Shown here: positions 1 to 7,211 of the stretch, piece by piece | Position numbering within the stretch: the first letter of the stretch is position 1 | How the letters are laid out: each line of letters opens with the position of its first letter | NCBI GenBank assembly: GCA_002319875.1 | Contig: DCFS01000304.1 | Coordinates: 1,075 to 30,326 of the forward strand | Length of the DNA: 29,252 nt | Source of the DNA: Treponema sp. UBA1798 | GTDB taxonomy: Bacteria > Spirochaetota > Spirochaetia > Treponematales > Treponemataceae | Direction: 5' to 3' | Notes under the pieces: model-generated | Seen by the model: only the letters and a program-made list of their open reading frames with translations | Told to the model about the DNA's origin: nothing | Database searches by the model: none | Made by a program: the position numbers and the translations under genes

Positions 1-6
1 TTATAT

Positions 7-108
7 ACAAGGGGAGCTTGTGGCGTTTTCGCCGGGCAGGCTGAGAGGAAGTACCGGAACTTCGACCCGTAAAACCTGATTTGGGTAATGCCAACGGAGG
101 GAATCAGA
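7..108 (+). promoter_or_regulatory. TPP (thi-box) riboswitch
   Basis: The leader carries the conserved thi-box blocks in the right order: GGGG near 11, CTGAGAG at 40-46, ACCC at 65-68, AACCTGAT at 73-80, GGGTAAT at 83-89 and CCAACGGAGGGAA at 91-103. This is the thiamin diphosphate-sensing aptamer. It stands directly before thiM, thiE and thiD, which fits feedback control of thiamin salvage. The window starts at or just inside its 5' end, so the promoter is mostly not visible. Confidence 0.93.
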
Positions 109-165
109 TATCCTGCACATGTCAGTACACGGGATTTCCTTTTGCAGGGATCCCTTTTCTTTTTT
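108..165 (+). terminator. Expression-platform terminator of the TPP riboswitch
   Basis: TATCCTGCA (109-117) can pair with TGCAGGGAT (143-151) with one bulged G. A T-rich run (154-165, broken only by one C) follows. It lies directly behind the aptamer and about 100 bp before the thiM start, where a transcription-terminating expression platform is expected. The loop is long (about 25 nt), so the pairing is plausible rather than certain. Confidence 0.55.
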
Positions 166-267
166 ACGATTTATTCCGTTCATACTTCCTTTCCAAAAGA
201 CTATTTCCCGCACCGCGAAAAATACCGTCTGCACTCATCTGACCGGCAGTCTTACAGGAGAAGTAAA

Positions 268-1104
268 ATGATATGTGAAAAATTCGATGCCCTGCTTGAA
301 AACGTACGAAAGACAGGCCCGCTTATTCATTGTATTACGAATTACGTAACAGTCAATGATGTAGCGAACATGGTTCTTGCGTGCGGGGCATCGCCCATTA
401 TGGCAGACGATGCAGCGGAAGCAGCTGATATCACTGCATTAAGTTCTGCGACGTATATTAACATAGGTACGCTGAATGCCCGGACAATTGATTCAATGCT
501 GCTTGCCGGTAAAAGGGCAAACGAGCTGCATCATCCTGTTATCCTTGATCCGGTCGGTGCCGGCGCTTCGTCGTTCCGCAGTAAAACCGTCAGGCAGCTT
601 ATGGACAGCATCCGCTTTACCGTGATTAAGGGAAACAGCTCCGAAGTTAAAACTATTGCACAGGGCAGTGGAACGTCAAAGGGAGTTGATGCCGATACAG
701 CAGATTCCGTAACGGACGAAAATCTTGATACGGCAATCGGTTACGTAAAGGAACTTTCTGCACGTACCGGTTCGATTATTGTAATGACAGGTGCCATTGA
801 TATTAGTACTGACGGGGATAAGGCTTATGTCTGCCGTAATGGACATCCGGTGCTCAAATCGATCACCGGAAGCGGCTGTATGCTTGGTGCTCTTGCCGCA
901 GCATTCTGTGCGGCAAATCCTGCCTGTCTGCCGGAAGCTGCAGCTGCGGCTGTAAGCGCGATGGGGCTGTGCGGCGAATCTGCATACCGGAAGACTGCCG
1001 CAGCGGGGTGCGGTACCGGTACGTTCCGTTCGCAGCTGATCGATGAGATGAGCCTGCTGACACAGCAGTCTTTTACAGAGGGGTGCAGAATTGAAGAACG
1101 GTGA
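268..1104 (+). CDS. thiM: Hydroxyethylthiazole kinase ThiM
   Basis: This enzyme phosphorylates the thiamin precursor 4-methyl-5-(2-hydroxyethyl)thiazole with ATP, so it is a salvage enzyme. The 278-aa protein has the ThiM landmarks: ITNYVTVND (23-31), LDPVGAGAS (93-101), IKGNSSE (120-126) and the GSGCM anion-hole and catalytic loop with Cys204. The frame is open back to 88 inside the riboswitch. The ATG at 268 is chosen because AGGAG lies 7 nt upstream and ThiM homology starts there. It is the first gene of the riboswitch-controlled operon and overlaps the next gene by 14 nt. No de novo thiazole genes (thiG, thiH) are visible nearby. Confidence 0.95.
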   Translation: MICEKFDALLENVRKTGPLIHCITNYVTVNDVANMVLACGASPIMADDAAEAADITALSSATYINIGTLNARTIDSMLLAGKRANELHHPVILDPVGAGASSFRSKTVRQLMDSIRFTVIKGNSSEVKTIAQGSGTSKGVDADTADSVTDENLDTAIGYVKELSARTGSIIVMTGAIDISTDGDKAYVCRNGHPVLKSITGSGCMLGALAAAFCAANPACLPEAAAAAVSAMGLCGESAYRKTAAAGCGTGTFRSQLIDEMSLLTQQSFTEGCRIEER

Positions 1105-2467
1105 TCTGTCAGATTCGCTTTCTCTATATGGTGTCACTGACCGTACGTGGCTTCCGCATCCTTTCCCGTCTAAGGACAGCCAGAGCACGGCGCTGCTTGC
1201 ATCTGCGGTAGAGGATTGTATCATTGGCGGAACGACTATGATACAACTGCGCGAAAAAAACGCATCCCGCAGTGACATACTTCGTATCGGGGCTGCGGTC
1301 AGGGACGTGTGCAGAAAGCACGGCGTACCATTCATCGTGGACGACGACATTGACGCAGCGCTTCTGCTTAGAGCTGACGGGGTTCACGTCGGTCAGAGCG
1401 ATACAAAAGCTCCGGAAGCCCGCCGGCGTATAGGACCTGATATGATCCTGGGTGTTTCCGTACAGACTGTACCACAGGCAATACAGGCACAGGCTGCCGG
1501 TGCAGATTATCTTGGTGCCGGTGCCGTATTTACAACGGCAACAAAGAGCTGCGTTTCGCTGGTAGGCAAAGAACAGCTTGCGGATATCTGCTCCGCCGTT
1601 ACCATACCGGTCGTTGCCATAGGCGGAATACACAGCTGTAATATAGGGCAGTTGCAGGAAACGGGCATCGCCGGCGCAGCAGTCGTGTCTGCGCTGTTTT
1701 CTGCAGCCGATAAAACGGCAGCTGCACAGGCGTTGATACCGGCGTGCCGGGAATTAACGCAGAATTGTACCGCCTGGCATCGGGCGGCACACGAACATAC
1801 AAAACGAAGTGCCGTTATGCAGTCAATGAAAGCCGCAGTATTTGATATGGACGGAACATTGCTTAATTCAATGCCTATGTGGGAACACGCTGCAGAATTA
1901 TATCTGAAGTCAAAAAATATTGAACCGCAGCACGATATTTGGGACAGGACGAAATCGCTCGATATGCAGCAGACTGCCGTGTATTTTAAGCAGGCATATC
2001 GGATGCCGGATGCCGTACAATCAATAGTAGAAGAAATCGACGGACTTATATATGAACGATATGCTCACGTGCTTGAACTCAAGGACGGAGCGGCAGAATT
2101 CCTTCAGGCACTTTCCGCCCGGAATATCCCGATGGTGCTCGCTACGTCCACCGACCGGTGCTGTGCAGAAGCCTGCCTCAAGCGGCTTGGTATTGCGGAT
2201 TGTTTTACAGAACTCCTTACGTGCTCGGAACTTGGGTCCGGTAAGAATAAGCCCGATATCTACAGAAAAGCACAACACTGCACGGGTATGGATGCTGCTC
2301 ATACAGTCGTTTTTGAAGACGCACTGTACGCGGGCCGGACCGCAGTTCAGGCAGGATTCCCCGTATGCGCAGTATATGATGAAAGTACGTCTGGAAACGG
2401 CGACTGGCAGCAGCTTCAGAAATTGTCTGCCTGTTCATGTTTTTCATTTAAAGATCTGCCACTGTGA
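1091..2467 (+). CDS. thiE: Thiamin-phosphate synthase ThiE fused to a HAD phosphatase
   Basis: The 458-aa two-domain protein starts at TTG 1091, overlapping the thiM stop, with GAGGGG just upstream. Residues about 10-225 are ThiE, which joins HMP-diphosphate and thiazole phosphate to thiamin phosphate. Visible blocks are IQLREK (51-56), VDDDIDAAL (83-91), HVGQSD (99-104), LGAGAVFTTATK (141-152) and VAIGG (175-179). After a short polar linker, residues 246-458 are a HAD subfamily IA phosphatase of the beta-phosphoglucomutase type. It has FDMDGT with Asp252 and Asp254, LATST, a GKNKPD lysine and VFEDA. The most attractive role for the second domain is dephosphorylation of thiamin phosphate or a pathway intermediate; this is inferred from the fusion. 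HAD enzymes clustered or fused with thiamin genes are known candidates for that step. Confidence 0.9.
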   Translation: MKNGDLSDSLSLYGVTDRTWLPHPFPSKDSQSTALLASAVEDCIIGGTTMIQLREKNASRSDILRIGAAVRDVCRKHGVPFIVDDDIDAALLLRADGVHVGQSDTKAPEARRRIGPDMILGVSVQTVPQAIQAQAAGADYLGAGAVFTTATKSCVSLVGKEQLADICSAVTIPVVAIGGIHSCNIGQLQETGIAGAAVVSALFSAADKTAAAQALIPACRELTQNCTAWHRAAHEHTKRSAVMQSMKAAVFDMDGTLLNSMPMWEHAAELYLKSKNIEPQHDIWDRTKSLDMQQTAVYFKQAYRMPDAVQSIVEEIDGLIYERYAHVLELKDGAAEFLQALSARNIPMVLATSTDRCCAEACLKRLGIADCFTELLTCSELGSGKNKPDIYRKAQHCTGMDAAHTVVFEDALYAGRTAVQAGFPVCAVYDESTSGNGDWQQLQKLSACSCFSFKDLPL

Positions 2468-3261
2468 AAATGAACAGCGTCCTTACTATTGCCGGTTCCG
2501 ACAGTTCCGGGGGAGCCGGAATACAGGCTGATATAAAAACAATTTCTGCGCACCGGTTGTATGCCTCAAGTGTTATTACCGCAGTTACCGCTCAAAACAC
2601 GCTCGGCGTTCAATCTGTATACCAACTTCCTCCTGACATCGTTGCAGCGCAGATAGACAGCGTCTGCAGCGATATTCCGCCCGATGCAGTAAAAATCGGA
2701 ATGCTCGGTACAGACGCAGTTGCAGAAGTTGTCGCACAGAAGCTGGAACAGTACAAAGTACGCCATGTCGTGATTGACCCGGTGCTTGTTTCCACAAGCG
2801 GCCGCCGTCTGCTGGATAAAGAAGCAGAACGTATCCTGACTGACAGGCTGTTTCCTCTTGCCGAACTGATAACACCCAATCTGGCTGAAGCCTCTGTTCT
2901 GCATGATGCGCTTGCCTGTACAGAATGTGCAGTACTGGTAAAAGGCGGTCATGATCCGGATTCGGCCGACGACGTGCTGTATGGTTCCGGCCGCCTGCTG
3001 GCCGAATCTCCTTCAGAAGTCGAGGGAATATTCAGATTCAGGGGAAGACATATTGAAAACACCAATACGCACGGCACCGGCTGCACCCTTTCAAGCGCTG
3101 CTGCGTGCAGGCTTGCACAGGGATATACGCTGCAGGAAAGCATCAGACTGGCAAAAGAATATATAACAGGCGCTATAGCTGCGGGGCTTGCTGTTGGACA
3201 CGGACGGGGACCGCTCGACCACTTTTGGAATATGCAGGATGCGGCGTACAGCCGGCGCTGA
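2464..3261 (+). CDS. thiD: Hydroxymethylpyrimidine (phosphate) kinase ThiD
   Basis: This ribokinase-fold kinase converts HMP to HMP-P and then HMP-PP, the pyrimidine substrate of ThiE. The 265-aa protein shows the ThiD N-terminal signature AGSDSSGGAGIQAD (10-23), VKIGMLG (76-82), DPVLVSTSG (105-113), VKGGH (159-163) and HGTGCTLSSA with Cys207. The GTG start at 2464 overlaps the thiE-HAD stop in a GTGA arrangement; ATG 2470 is an alternative two codons later. It is the last gene of the thiamin operon. With ThiM and ThiE it forms a complete salvage route from HMP and thiazole to thiamin phosphate. Confidence 0.95.
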   Translation: MKMNSVLTIAGSDSSGGAGIQADIKTISAHRLYASSVITAVTAQNTLGVQSVYQLPPDIVAAQIDSVCSDIPPDAVKIGMLGTDAVAEVVAQKLEQYKVRHVVIDPVLVSTSGRRLLDKEAERILTDRLFPLAELITPNLAEASVLHDALACTECAVLVKGGHDPDSADDVLYGSGRLLAESPSEVEGIFRFRGRHIENTNTHGTGCTLSSAAACRLAQGYTLQESIRLAKEYITGAIAAGLAVGHGRGPLDHFWNMQDAAYSRR

Positions 3262-3442
3262 AGCTGGTTATCTGCCGGTAAGTGATAAAATACATAAGAA
3301 TTTTGATACCAATACAGATCGATCCGGAGAGTGTACACAGAGCGGCCTGAAGTACGACGCAGAGCAGACAGGAGTGCGTACGCACAGCGGCAGCAAGTAC
3401 GTATGCACTTCAATCTTGTTACAAACACCGGTTATTATGGTA

Positions 3443-3468
3443 GATCGGCATTTGCGCGATTTTTTTTA
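3443..3468 (+). terminator. Possible weak terminator of the thi operon
   Basis: ATCGGC (3444-3449) can pair with GCGCGAT with one bulge, followed by eight T (3460-3467). The T run overlaps the stop codon of the convergent NmrA-like gene. The stem is short, so the call is weak. The rest of the 204-bp gap between thiD and that gene holds no convincing gene. Confidence 0.3.
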
Positions 3469-4401
3469 TTTGTCGGTGCTGTTCCGTTTACCAATCTGAA
3501 ATTCATCCACATGTTCGAACATGTATGAAACAGTGAACGGAGTGCTTCCCGTGAGCTTTTCAAAATCGTTTGTGTGGCTGTTCATTTTTTCAAGTCTGAT
3601 GGCACGTGCAAATGTTACCATACCGTCGCTTGAGAACGGAGCCGGGGATCCGTCTTTGAACGTTCCGTCCGTTGTCCGCGGAACGCCTATTGCGTCAAAG
3701 GATGCATATGCTTCGTCTTCCGTCACGTCTTTGACGGTAACATTTTTTCCGGTTGCCCTGTTTCCGTATTCTACGAACTGTTTGAGCGTCAGCGATTCCG
3801 CACCGTTGATATTGAGAATTACTTTGTGCAGTTTATCTTTTGTAAGCGCATACATTGCAGCTTTTGCGCAGTCTTTGCGTGAAATATACGACATATGACC
3901 GCTGCCCTGGCAGCTGACCATTACAGTATCCTGTGCAGTCATGTAGCTTGTAATCATGGCTTCTGCATACTGGGAATTTCTAAGGAAAATATAGTCTGCG
4001 TCTGTGCTGATGATGTACTCTTCCGTATAAGCGTGATCTTTTTTTTCTATGCTTGGATTTTCGGGATCCCGTGCGTTTACCAGCGATGTGTAGACAATTT
4101 TTTTGACACCGGCAGCAAGTGCTGCGTCTATTGCATTTTTGTGAGCCTGCTGGCGTTTTGGTCCTACGAACGGTGATGAAATCAGCAGCATAACGTCTCC
4201 TCCGGTGAACGCCTTTTCAAGATTTTCACGGTGATTGAAATTTGCTATACGGGTATCAAATCCTGCTGCTTTGAACTGTTCAAGGCCTTTGTCGAACGGA
4301 CAGGTGAAAATAAGGTTTTCTTTTCCTGTCAGAGTTGTGATATTCCGTGCTACGAAACCTCCAAAATTGCCGTCTACTCCGGTTACAATGATTTTTGCCA
4401 T
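3466..4401 (-). CDS. NmrA-like NAD(P)-binding atypical SDR, quinone-reductase-type
   Basis: The 311-aa protein begins with a Rossmann dinucleotide-binding motif, TGVDGNFGGF, giving GxxGxxG at 8-14. It continues in the pattern of NmrA and YtfG/QOR2-like proteins: VMLLISSP, then ALAAGVKKIVYTSLV, then LRNSQYAE. These bind NAD(P)H and act as quinone or aldehyde reductases or as redox sensors; the substrate here is unknown. The ATG at 4399-4401 has a strong AGGAGG 7 nt upstream. It lies downstream of and parallel to a LysR-type gene, separated by 97 bp with an inverted repeat, so control by that regulator is plausible. Confidence 0.85.
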   Translation of the reverse strand: MAKIIVTGVDGNFGGFVARNITTLTGKENLIFTCPFDKGLEQFKAAGFDTRIANFNHRENLEKAFTGGDVMLLISSPFVGPKRQQAHKNAIDAALAAGVKKIVYTSLVNARDPENPSIEKKDHAYTEEYIISTDADYIFLRNSQYAEAMITSYMTAQDTVMVSCQGSGHMSYISRKDCAKAAMYALTKDKLHKVILNINGAESLTLKQFVEYGNRATGKNVTVKDVTEDEAYASFDAIGVPRTTDGTFKDGSPAPFSSDGMVTFARAIRLEKMNSHTNDFEKLTGSTPFTVSYMFEHVDEFQIGKRNSTDK

Positions 4402-4431
4402 GTTCTGCCTCCTGCATATAAGTTTGCTTAC

Positions 4432-4482
4432 TTATAAGATATATCCGGGCGGAATGGAAAAAAAGACATTTGTATCTTATAA
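4432..4482. repeat. 10-bp perfect inverted repeat, candidate operator of the NmrA-like gene
   Basis: TTATAAGATA (4432-4441) and TATCTTATAA (4473-4482) are exact reverse complements, 31 bp apart. The left copy contains the palindrome CTTATAAG (4431-4438). The arms lie in the promoter region of the NmrA-like gene, 31-81 bp before its start codon, and the LysR-type gene is immediately upstream. Binding by that regulator is inferred from position only. Confidence 0.45.
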
Positions 4483-4498
4483 AGACTATAGTTTTTTC

Positions 4499-5410
4499 TT
4501 ATACTTTTAATGATGCAAAATAAGTTTGTACCTGTTTTACAAAAGGAAGAAGATATGGTTTCTTATTATTTTTATTGATTCCTATACAGAAGTCGGCGTG
4601 ATGATGAGAACCTGTGACCGGTATGCTGCATAATTCGGGATCTTCCGGTATGACTTCTGGTGCGAGCAGCGCTATTCCCTGATCCAGTTTTACAGCAAGG
4701 ATCAGTTCCTCCAGATTGTCTGCTTTCCGCACGATATCAGGTTTTACTCCGTCTTTTTCAAACGACTTCAGATAATCGTTGAAAAATGCTGCATCTGAAA
4801 AACCAAAAAGCGGAATAATAGGCTGATCTGCAAGTTCCTTTCCGGTTATATTTTGTTTACCTGCAAACTGGTGCCTTTTTGAGCAAATGACATTGATAGT
4901 GCACCGGAAAAGCGGAAAATACAGGAGCGTCTTTCTGTTTCTGAAATCGTTTGTCAGGCCGAACGCTGTATCAAGTATATTCTGCTCAAGTCCTGCTACA
5001 CCTTCCATAAAGGTGCACAGCCGTATGTCAGTCCGTATCTGCGGAAAAAGAGTATGATAGGTTTGTATAATATCCGGCAGATATTTCTGTTCAATGGGAC
5101 CGGTAATACCGATACGCAGCAGGCTGCCGGAAGATTCGGATTTGCTGCGGGCTGTCTGTGTAATTTTCCGGTATAACGAATCCAGTTTTACGCATTTTTC
5201 GTAAAAGTATATACCTGTTTCCGTCAGGACCGGCCGGTATGCCGTTCTGTCGAACAGTTTAAAACGGAGGCTGCTTTCAAGTTTGTCTATCTGCTGACTC
5301 ACGGATGCCTGTGTCATATGCAGTTTCCGGGCTGCTGCCGAAAAGCTGCCTTCTTGAGCGACGCTCATGAAAATATACAAATTACGCCGGAATAAGTTGT
5401 CTTCCATCAT
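4499..5410 (-). CDS. LysR-type transcriptional regulator
   Basis: The protein of about 303 aa has an N-terminal winged helix-turn-helix of the LysR family. It is visible as FMSVAQEGSFSAAARKLHMT, then QASVSQQIDKLE, then LFDRT. A periplasmic-binding-protein-like effector domain follows from about residue 90. The frame can be extended to a TTG at 5438-5440, but no ribosome binding site precedes it. ATG 5408-5410 or 5405-5407 gives the normal LysR length, with AGGA upstream at a rather long spacing. It lies upstream of the NmrA-like gene on the same strand and diverges from the CheX-like gene. The effector is unknown. Confidence 0.88.
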   Translation of the reverse strand: MMEDNLFRRNLYIFMSVAQEGSFSAAARKLHMTQASVSQQIDKLESSLRFKLFDRTAYRPVLTETGIYFYEKCVKLDSLYRKITQTARSKSESSGSLLRIGITGPIEQKYLPDIIQTYHTLFPQIRTDIRLCTFMEGVAGLEQNILDTAFGLTNDFRNRKTLLYFPLFRCTINVICSKRHQFAGKQNITGKELADQPIIPLFGFSDAAFFNDYLKSFEKDGVKPDIVRKADNLEELILAVKLDQGIALLAPEVIPEDPELCSIPVTGSHHHADFCIGINKNNKKPYLLPFVKQVQTYFASLKV

Positions 5411-5468
5411 TAGTTCACTATATCCTGCTATAATGTACAATTCTGGAGGGGGTATGGCAACCTCATAT

Positions 5469-5497
5469 TTGCATAATCAGTTGTTCTCGTTTATACT
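5469..5497 (+). promoter_or_regulatory. Predicted sigma-70-type promoter of the CheX-like gene
   Basis: TTGCAT (5469-5474), a 17-bp spacer and TATACT (5492-5497) match the housekeeping consensus well. The AGAGGAG ribosome binding site (5505-5511) and ATG 5521 follow. Confidence 0.6.
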
Positions 5498-5520
5498 TAT
5501 CTTTAGAGGAGTCTTTCCGT

Positions 5521-5982
5521 ATGGACGTAACCATAATCAATCCGTTCCTTTCCGCATGTGAAAATGCATTTAAGAGTATGTTCAATCTGGTCCCGGATCA
5601 CAAAGCTCCCTATATTCTGGACGTCATAGCCAACCGTCACTGGGAAATTTCAGGTCTCCTTGGACTTACCGGCGATTACAGTGGTGTAATAGCTTTTCGC
5701 CTGCACACTGTTCTTGCAAACAAAATGCTTGAAATATCGGGCGTTCCGATAAATTCTCCCGAAGAAAAGGAAGATATGGCAAGGCAGCTTGTCAGCGAGT
5801 TTACGAACATTATAGGTGGAAACGCTGCCTCTGCGATTACGCATAAAAACATCAATATCTCGCCGCCGGTCGTAGTTACCGGTAAGGACCATTCTATTTC
5901 GTGGCCGCGGAATTATCCTGTAGTTGCCATTCCGTTTGTAACGCAGTTCGGTCCCTTTGAAGTGGATGTGTGTCTGAAATAA
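5521..5982 (+). CDS. cheX: CheX/CheC-type CheY-P phosphatase
   Basis: The 153-aa protein fits the CheX size and pattern. The phosphatase signature E-x2-N is present as SEFTNIIGGNA, with Glu93 and Asn96 and the GGN turn that follows. CheX dephosphorylates CheY-P in spirochaete chemotaxis and controls flagellar reversal. The ATG has AGAGGAG 9 nt upstream. The gene stands alone, with a LysR gene diverging upstream and an EAL gene converging downstream. It is therefore not in a che operon here, and it could be an extra CheX-like protein serving another response regulator. Confidence 0.82.
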   Translation: MDVTIINPFLSACENAFKSMFNLVPDHKAPYILDVIANRHWEISGLLGLTGDYSGVIAFRLHTVLANKMLEISGVPINSPEEKEDMARQLVSEFTNIIGGNAASAITHKNINISPPVVVTGKDHSISWPRNYPVVAIPFVTQFGPFEVDVCLK

Positions 5983-5997
5983 TTACGGTCTGGGCTT

Positions 5998-7194
5998 TTA
6001 TACGTCCTGGGCAATGAGAAGTGTTTCACATTTCCGCTGATCCATCGGTTCTCCGTACAAGAATCCCTGTACGGTAGTGCATCCCATCGTTTTAAGCATA
6101 GCGAACTGAGCCTCCTCTTCTACTCCCTCTGCTATTGTTTCAAGACCCAGCCTTGTTGCAAGTGAAATAACAGTATCCGCAATGACTGCCTCTTTTCCGC
6201 CGATTGAATCAAGCCCTGTAATAAACGACTTGTCTATTTTTATGGTTGTGACAGGCAGGGACTGAAGATATCTGAACGAAGAATATCCTGTGCCGAAGTC
6301 GTCAAGAGAAATGAGAATACCTCTTGCACGTACCTTATTAAGAAGCTGAATTGTTTGTTCTATATTATTAATGAATATGCCTTCAGTTATTTCAAGTTCA
6401 AGTCTGTCCGGATGTATTTTATACTGTTCAATCAGTTCGAACAGTTTTGCGGCGAATCCGGGCTCCTGAAGCTGAACGGGTGAGACATTTACGGACATAA
6501 TACCGTTGAATGAATATTCTTCCTGCCAGTATTTAAGCGTTTGAACAGATATTTCCAGCGTCCAGTATCCGATTCTGCTGATTGCATGGGTTTGTTCTGC
6601 AATTGGAATAAAATCGTCAGGATTTACGTGACCCAGTATACTATCCGACCAGCGGAGCAGCGCTTCAAATCCACGCAGTTGTTTTGTCTGGATGATAAAC
6701 TGCGGTTGGAAATTCAATTCGAAATTTTTTTGTTCCGCAGCGAACTGAAGCCGTTTCTGCATCAAATTATGGCGGAAAGGATGTTTCTGAAGATTGGGGC
6801 AAAACGGTAAGATTCCGTCGGGACTAATTGCAGAAATATCAGTAAGCGTCAATATGCAGAATTTATTTTCGTTTTCAGGTACGGCTCCCCGGGCAGCCAT
6901 ATAAAAATATTTCTGTTCTATTGGAGAATAATATGAAGTTGTAAACTGTTTGTTTTTAGTAACAATATCGACGCAGACTGCAAACCAGTCTATATTGAAC
7001 TGAGTTTGCGGTTCAAGAGTACTGACTCTTTGTCCGTTCCGTACACGCCCGCGGGATAATTCTACATACGGATTATTCATATAGCAGATACAGAAATCGG
7101 CAATGCTTCCGGTATCGTCATAGACCGGAGTTAATACGATAACCGCGCTCGATAAGGAGTTAAGAAATGTGTAGTAGTCTTTGCTGTCTGTCAT
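5998..7194 (-). CDS. PAS-like sensor with EAL c-di-GMP phosphodiesterase domain
   Basis: The 398-aa soluble protein has a PAS-like region at about 8-125 (weakly supported) and an EAL domain at about 145-395. The EAL domain would hydrolyse cyclic di-GMP to pGpG. The catalytic set is complete: GFEALL with Glu177, NVSP with Asn236, LEIT with Glu268, the DDFGTGYSS loop with Asp298 and Asp299, Lys319, AEGVE with Glu356 and QGF with Gln376. The gene starts 17 bp behind the chemoreceptor gene on the same strand, with GGGAAG before its ATG. The pair is probably cotranscribed, linking sensing to c-di-GMP turnover. It converges on the CheX-like gene with only 15 bp between stops. Confidence 0.92.
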   Translation of the reverse strand: MTDSKDYYTFLNSLSSAVIVLTPVYDDTGSIADFCICYMNNPYVELSRGRVRNGQRVSTLEPQTQFNIDWFAVCVDIVTKNKQFTTSYYSPIEQKYFYMAARGAVPENENKFCILTLTDISAISPDGILPFCPNLQKHPFRHNLMQKRLQFAAEQKNFELNFQPQFIIQTKQLRGFEALLRWSDSILGHVNPDDFIPIAEQTHAISRIGYWTLEISVQTLKYWQEEYSFNGIMSVNVSPVQLQEPGFAAKLFELIEQYKIHPDRLELEITEGIFINNIEQTIQLLNKVRARGILISLDDFGTGYSSFRYLQSLPVTTIKIDKSFITGLDSIGGKEAVIADTVISLATRLGLETIAEGVEEEAQFAMLKTMGCTTVQGFLYGEPMDQRKCETLLIAQDV

Positions 7195-7211
7195 GATGCT
7201 TCCCGCATTTT

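Noticed and set aside
88..267. 60-codon N-terminal extension of ThiM from an ATG inside the riboswitch
   Set aside because: It translates the aptamer and terminator, has no ThiM similarity, and ATG 268 has its own AGGAG and starts the conserved sequence.
676..1350. Long open frame on the minus strand across thiM and thiE
   Set aside because: It is a shadow of the coding frames above, with Arg/Ser/Pro-rich composition and no family pattern.
2052..2531. 159-codon plus-strand frame within the HAD domain
   Set aside because: It is out of frame with an intact, motif-complete gene.
3331..3528. Small plus-strand ORFs in the gap after thiD
   Set aside because: They have no ribosome binding site, run into the convergent gene and show low-complexity Arg-rich translation.
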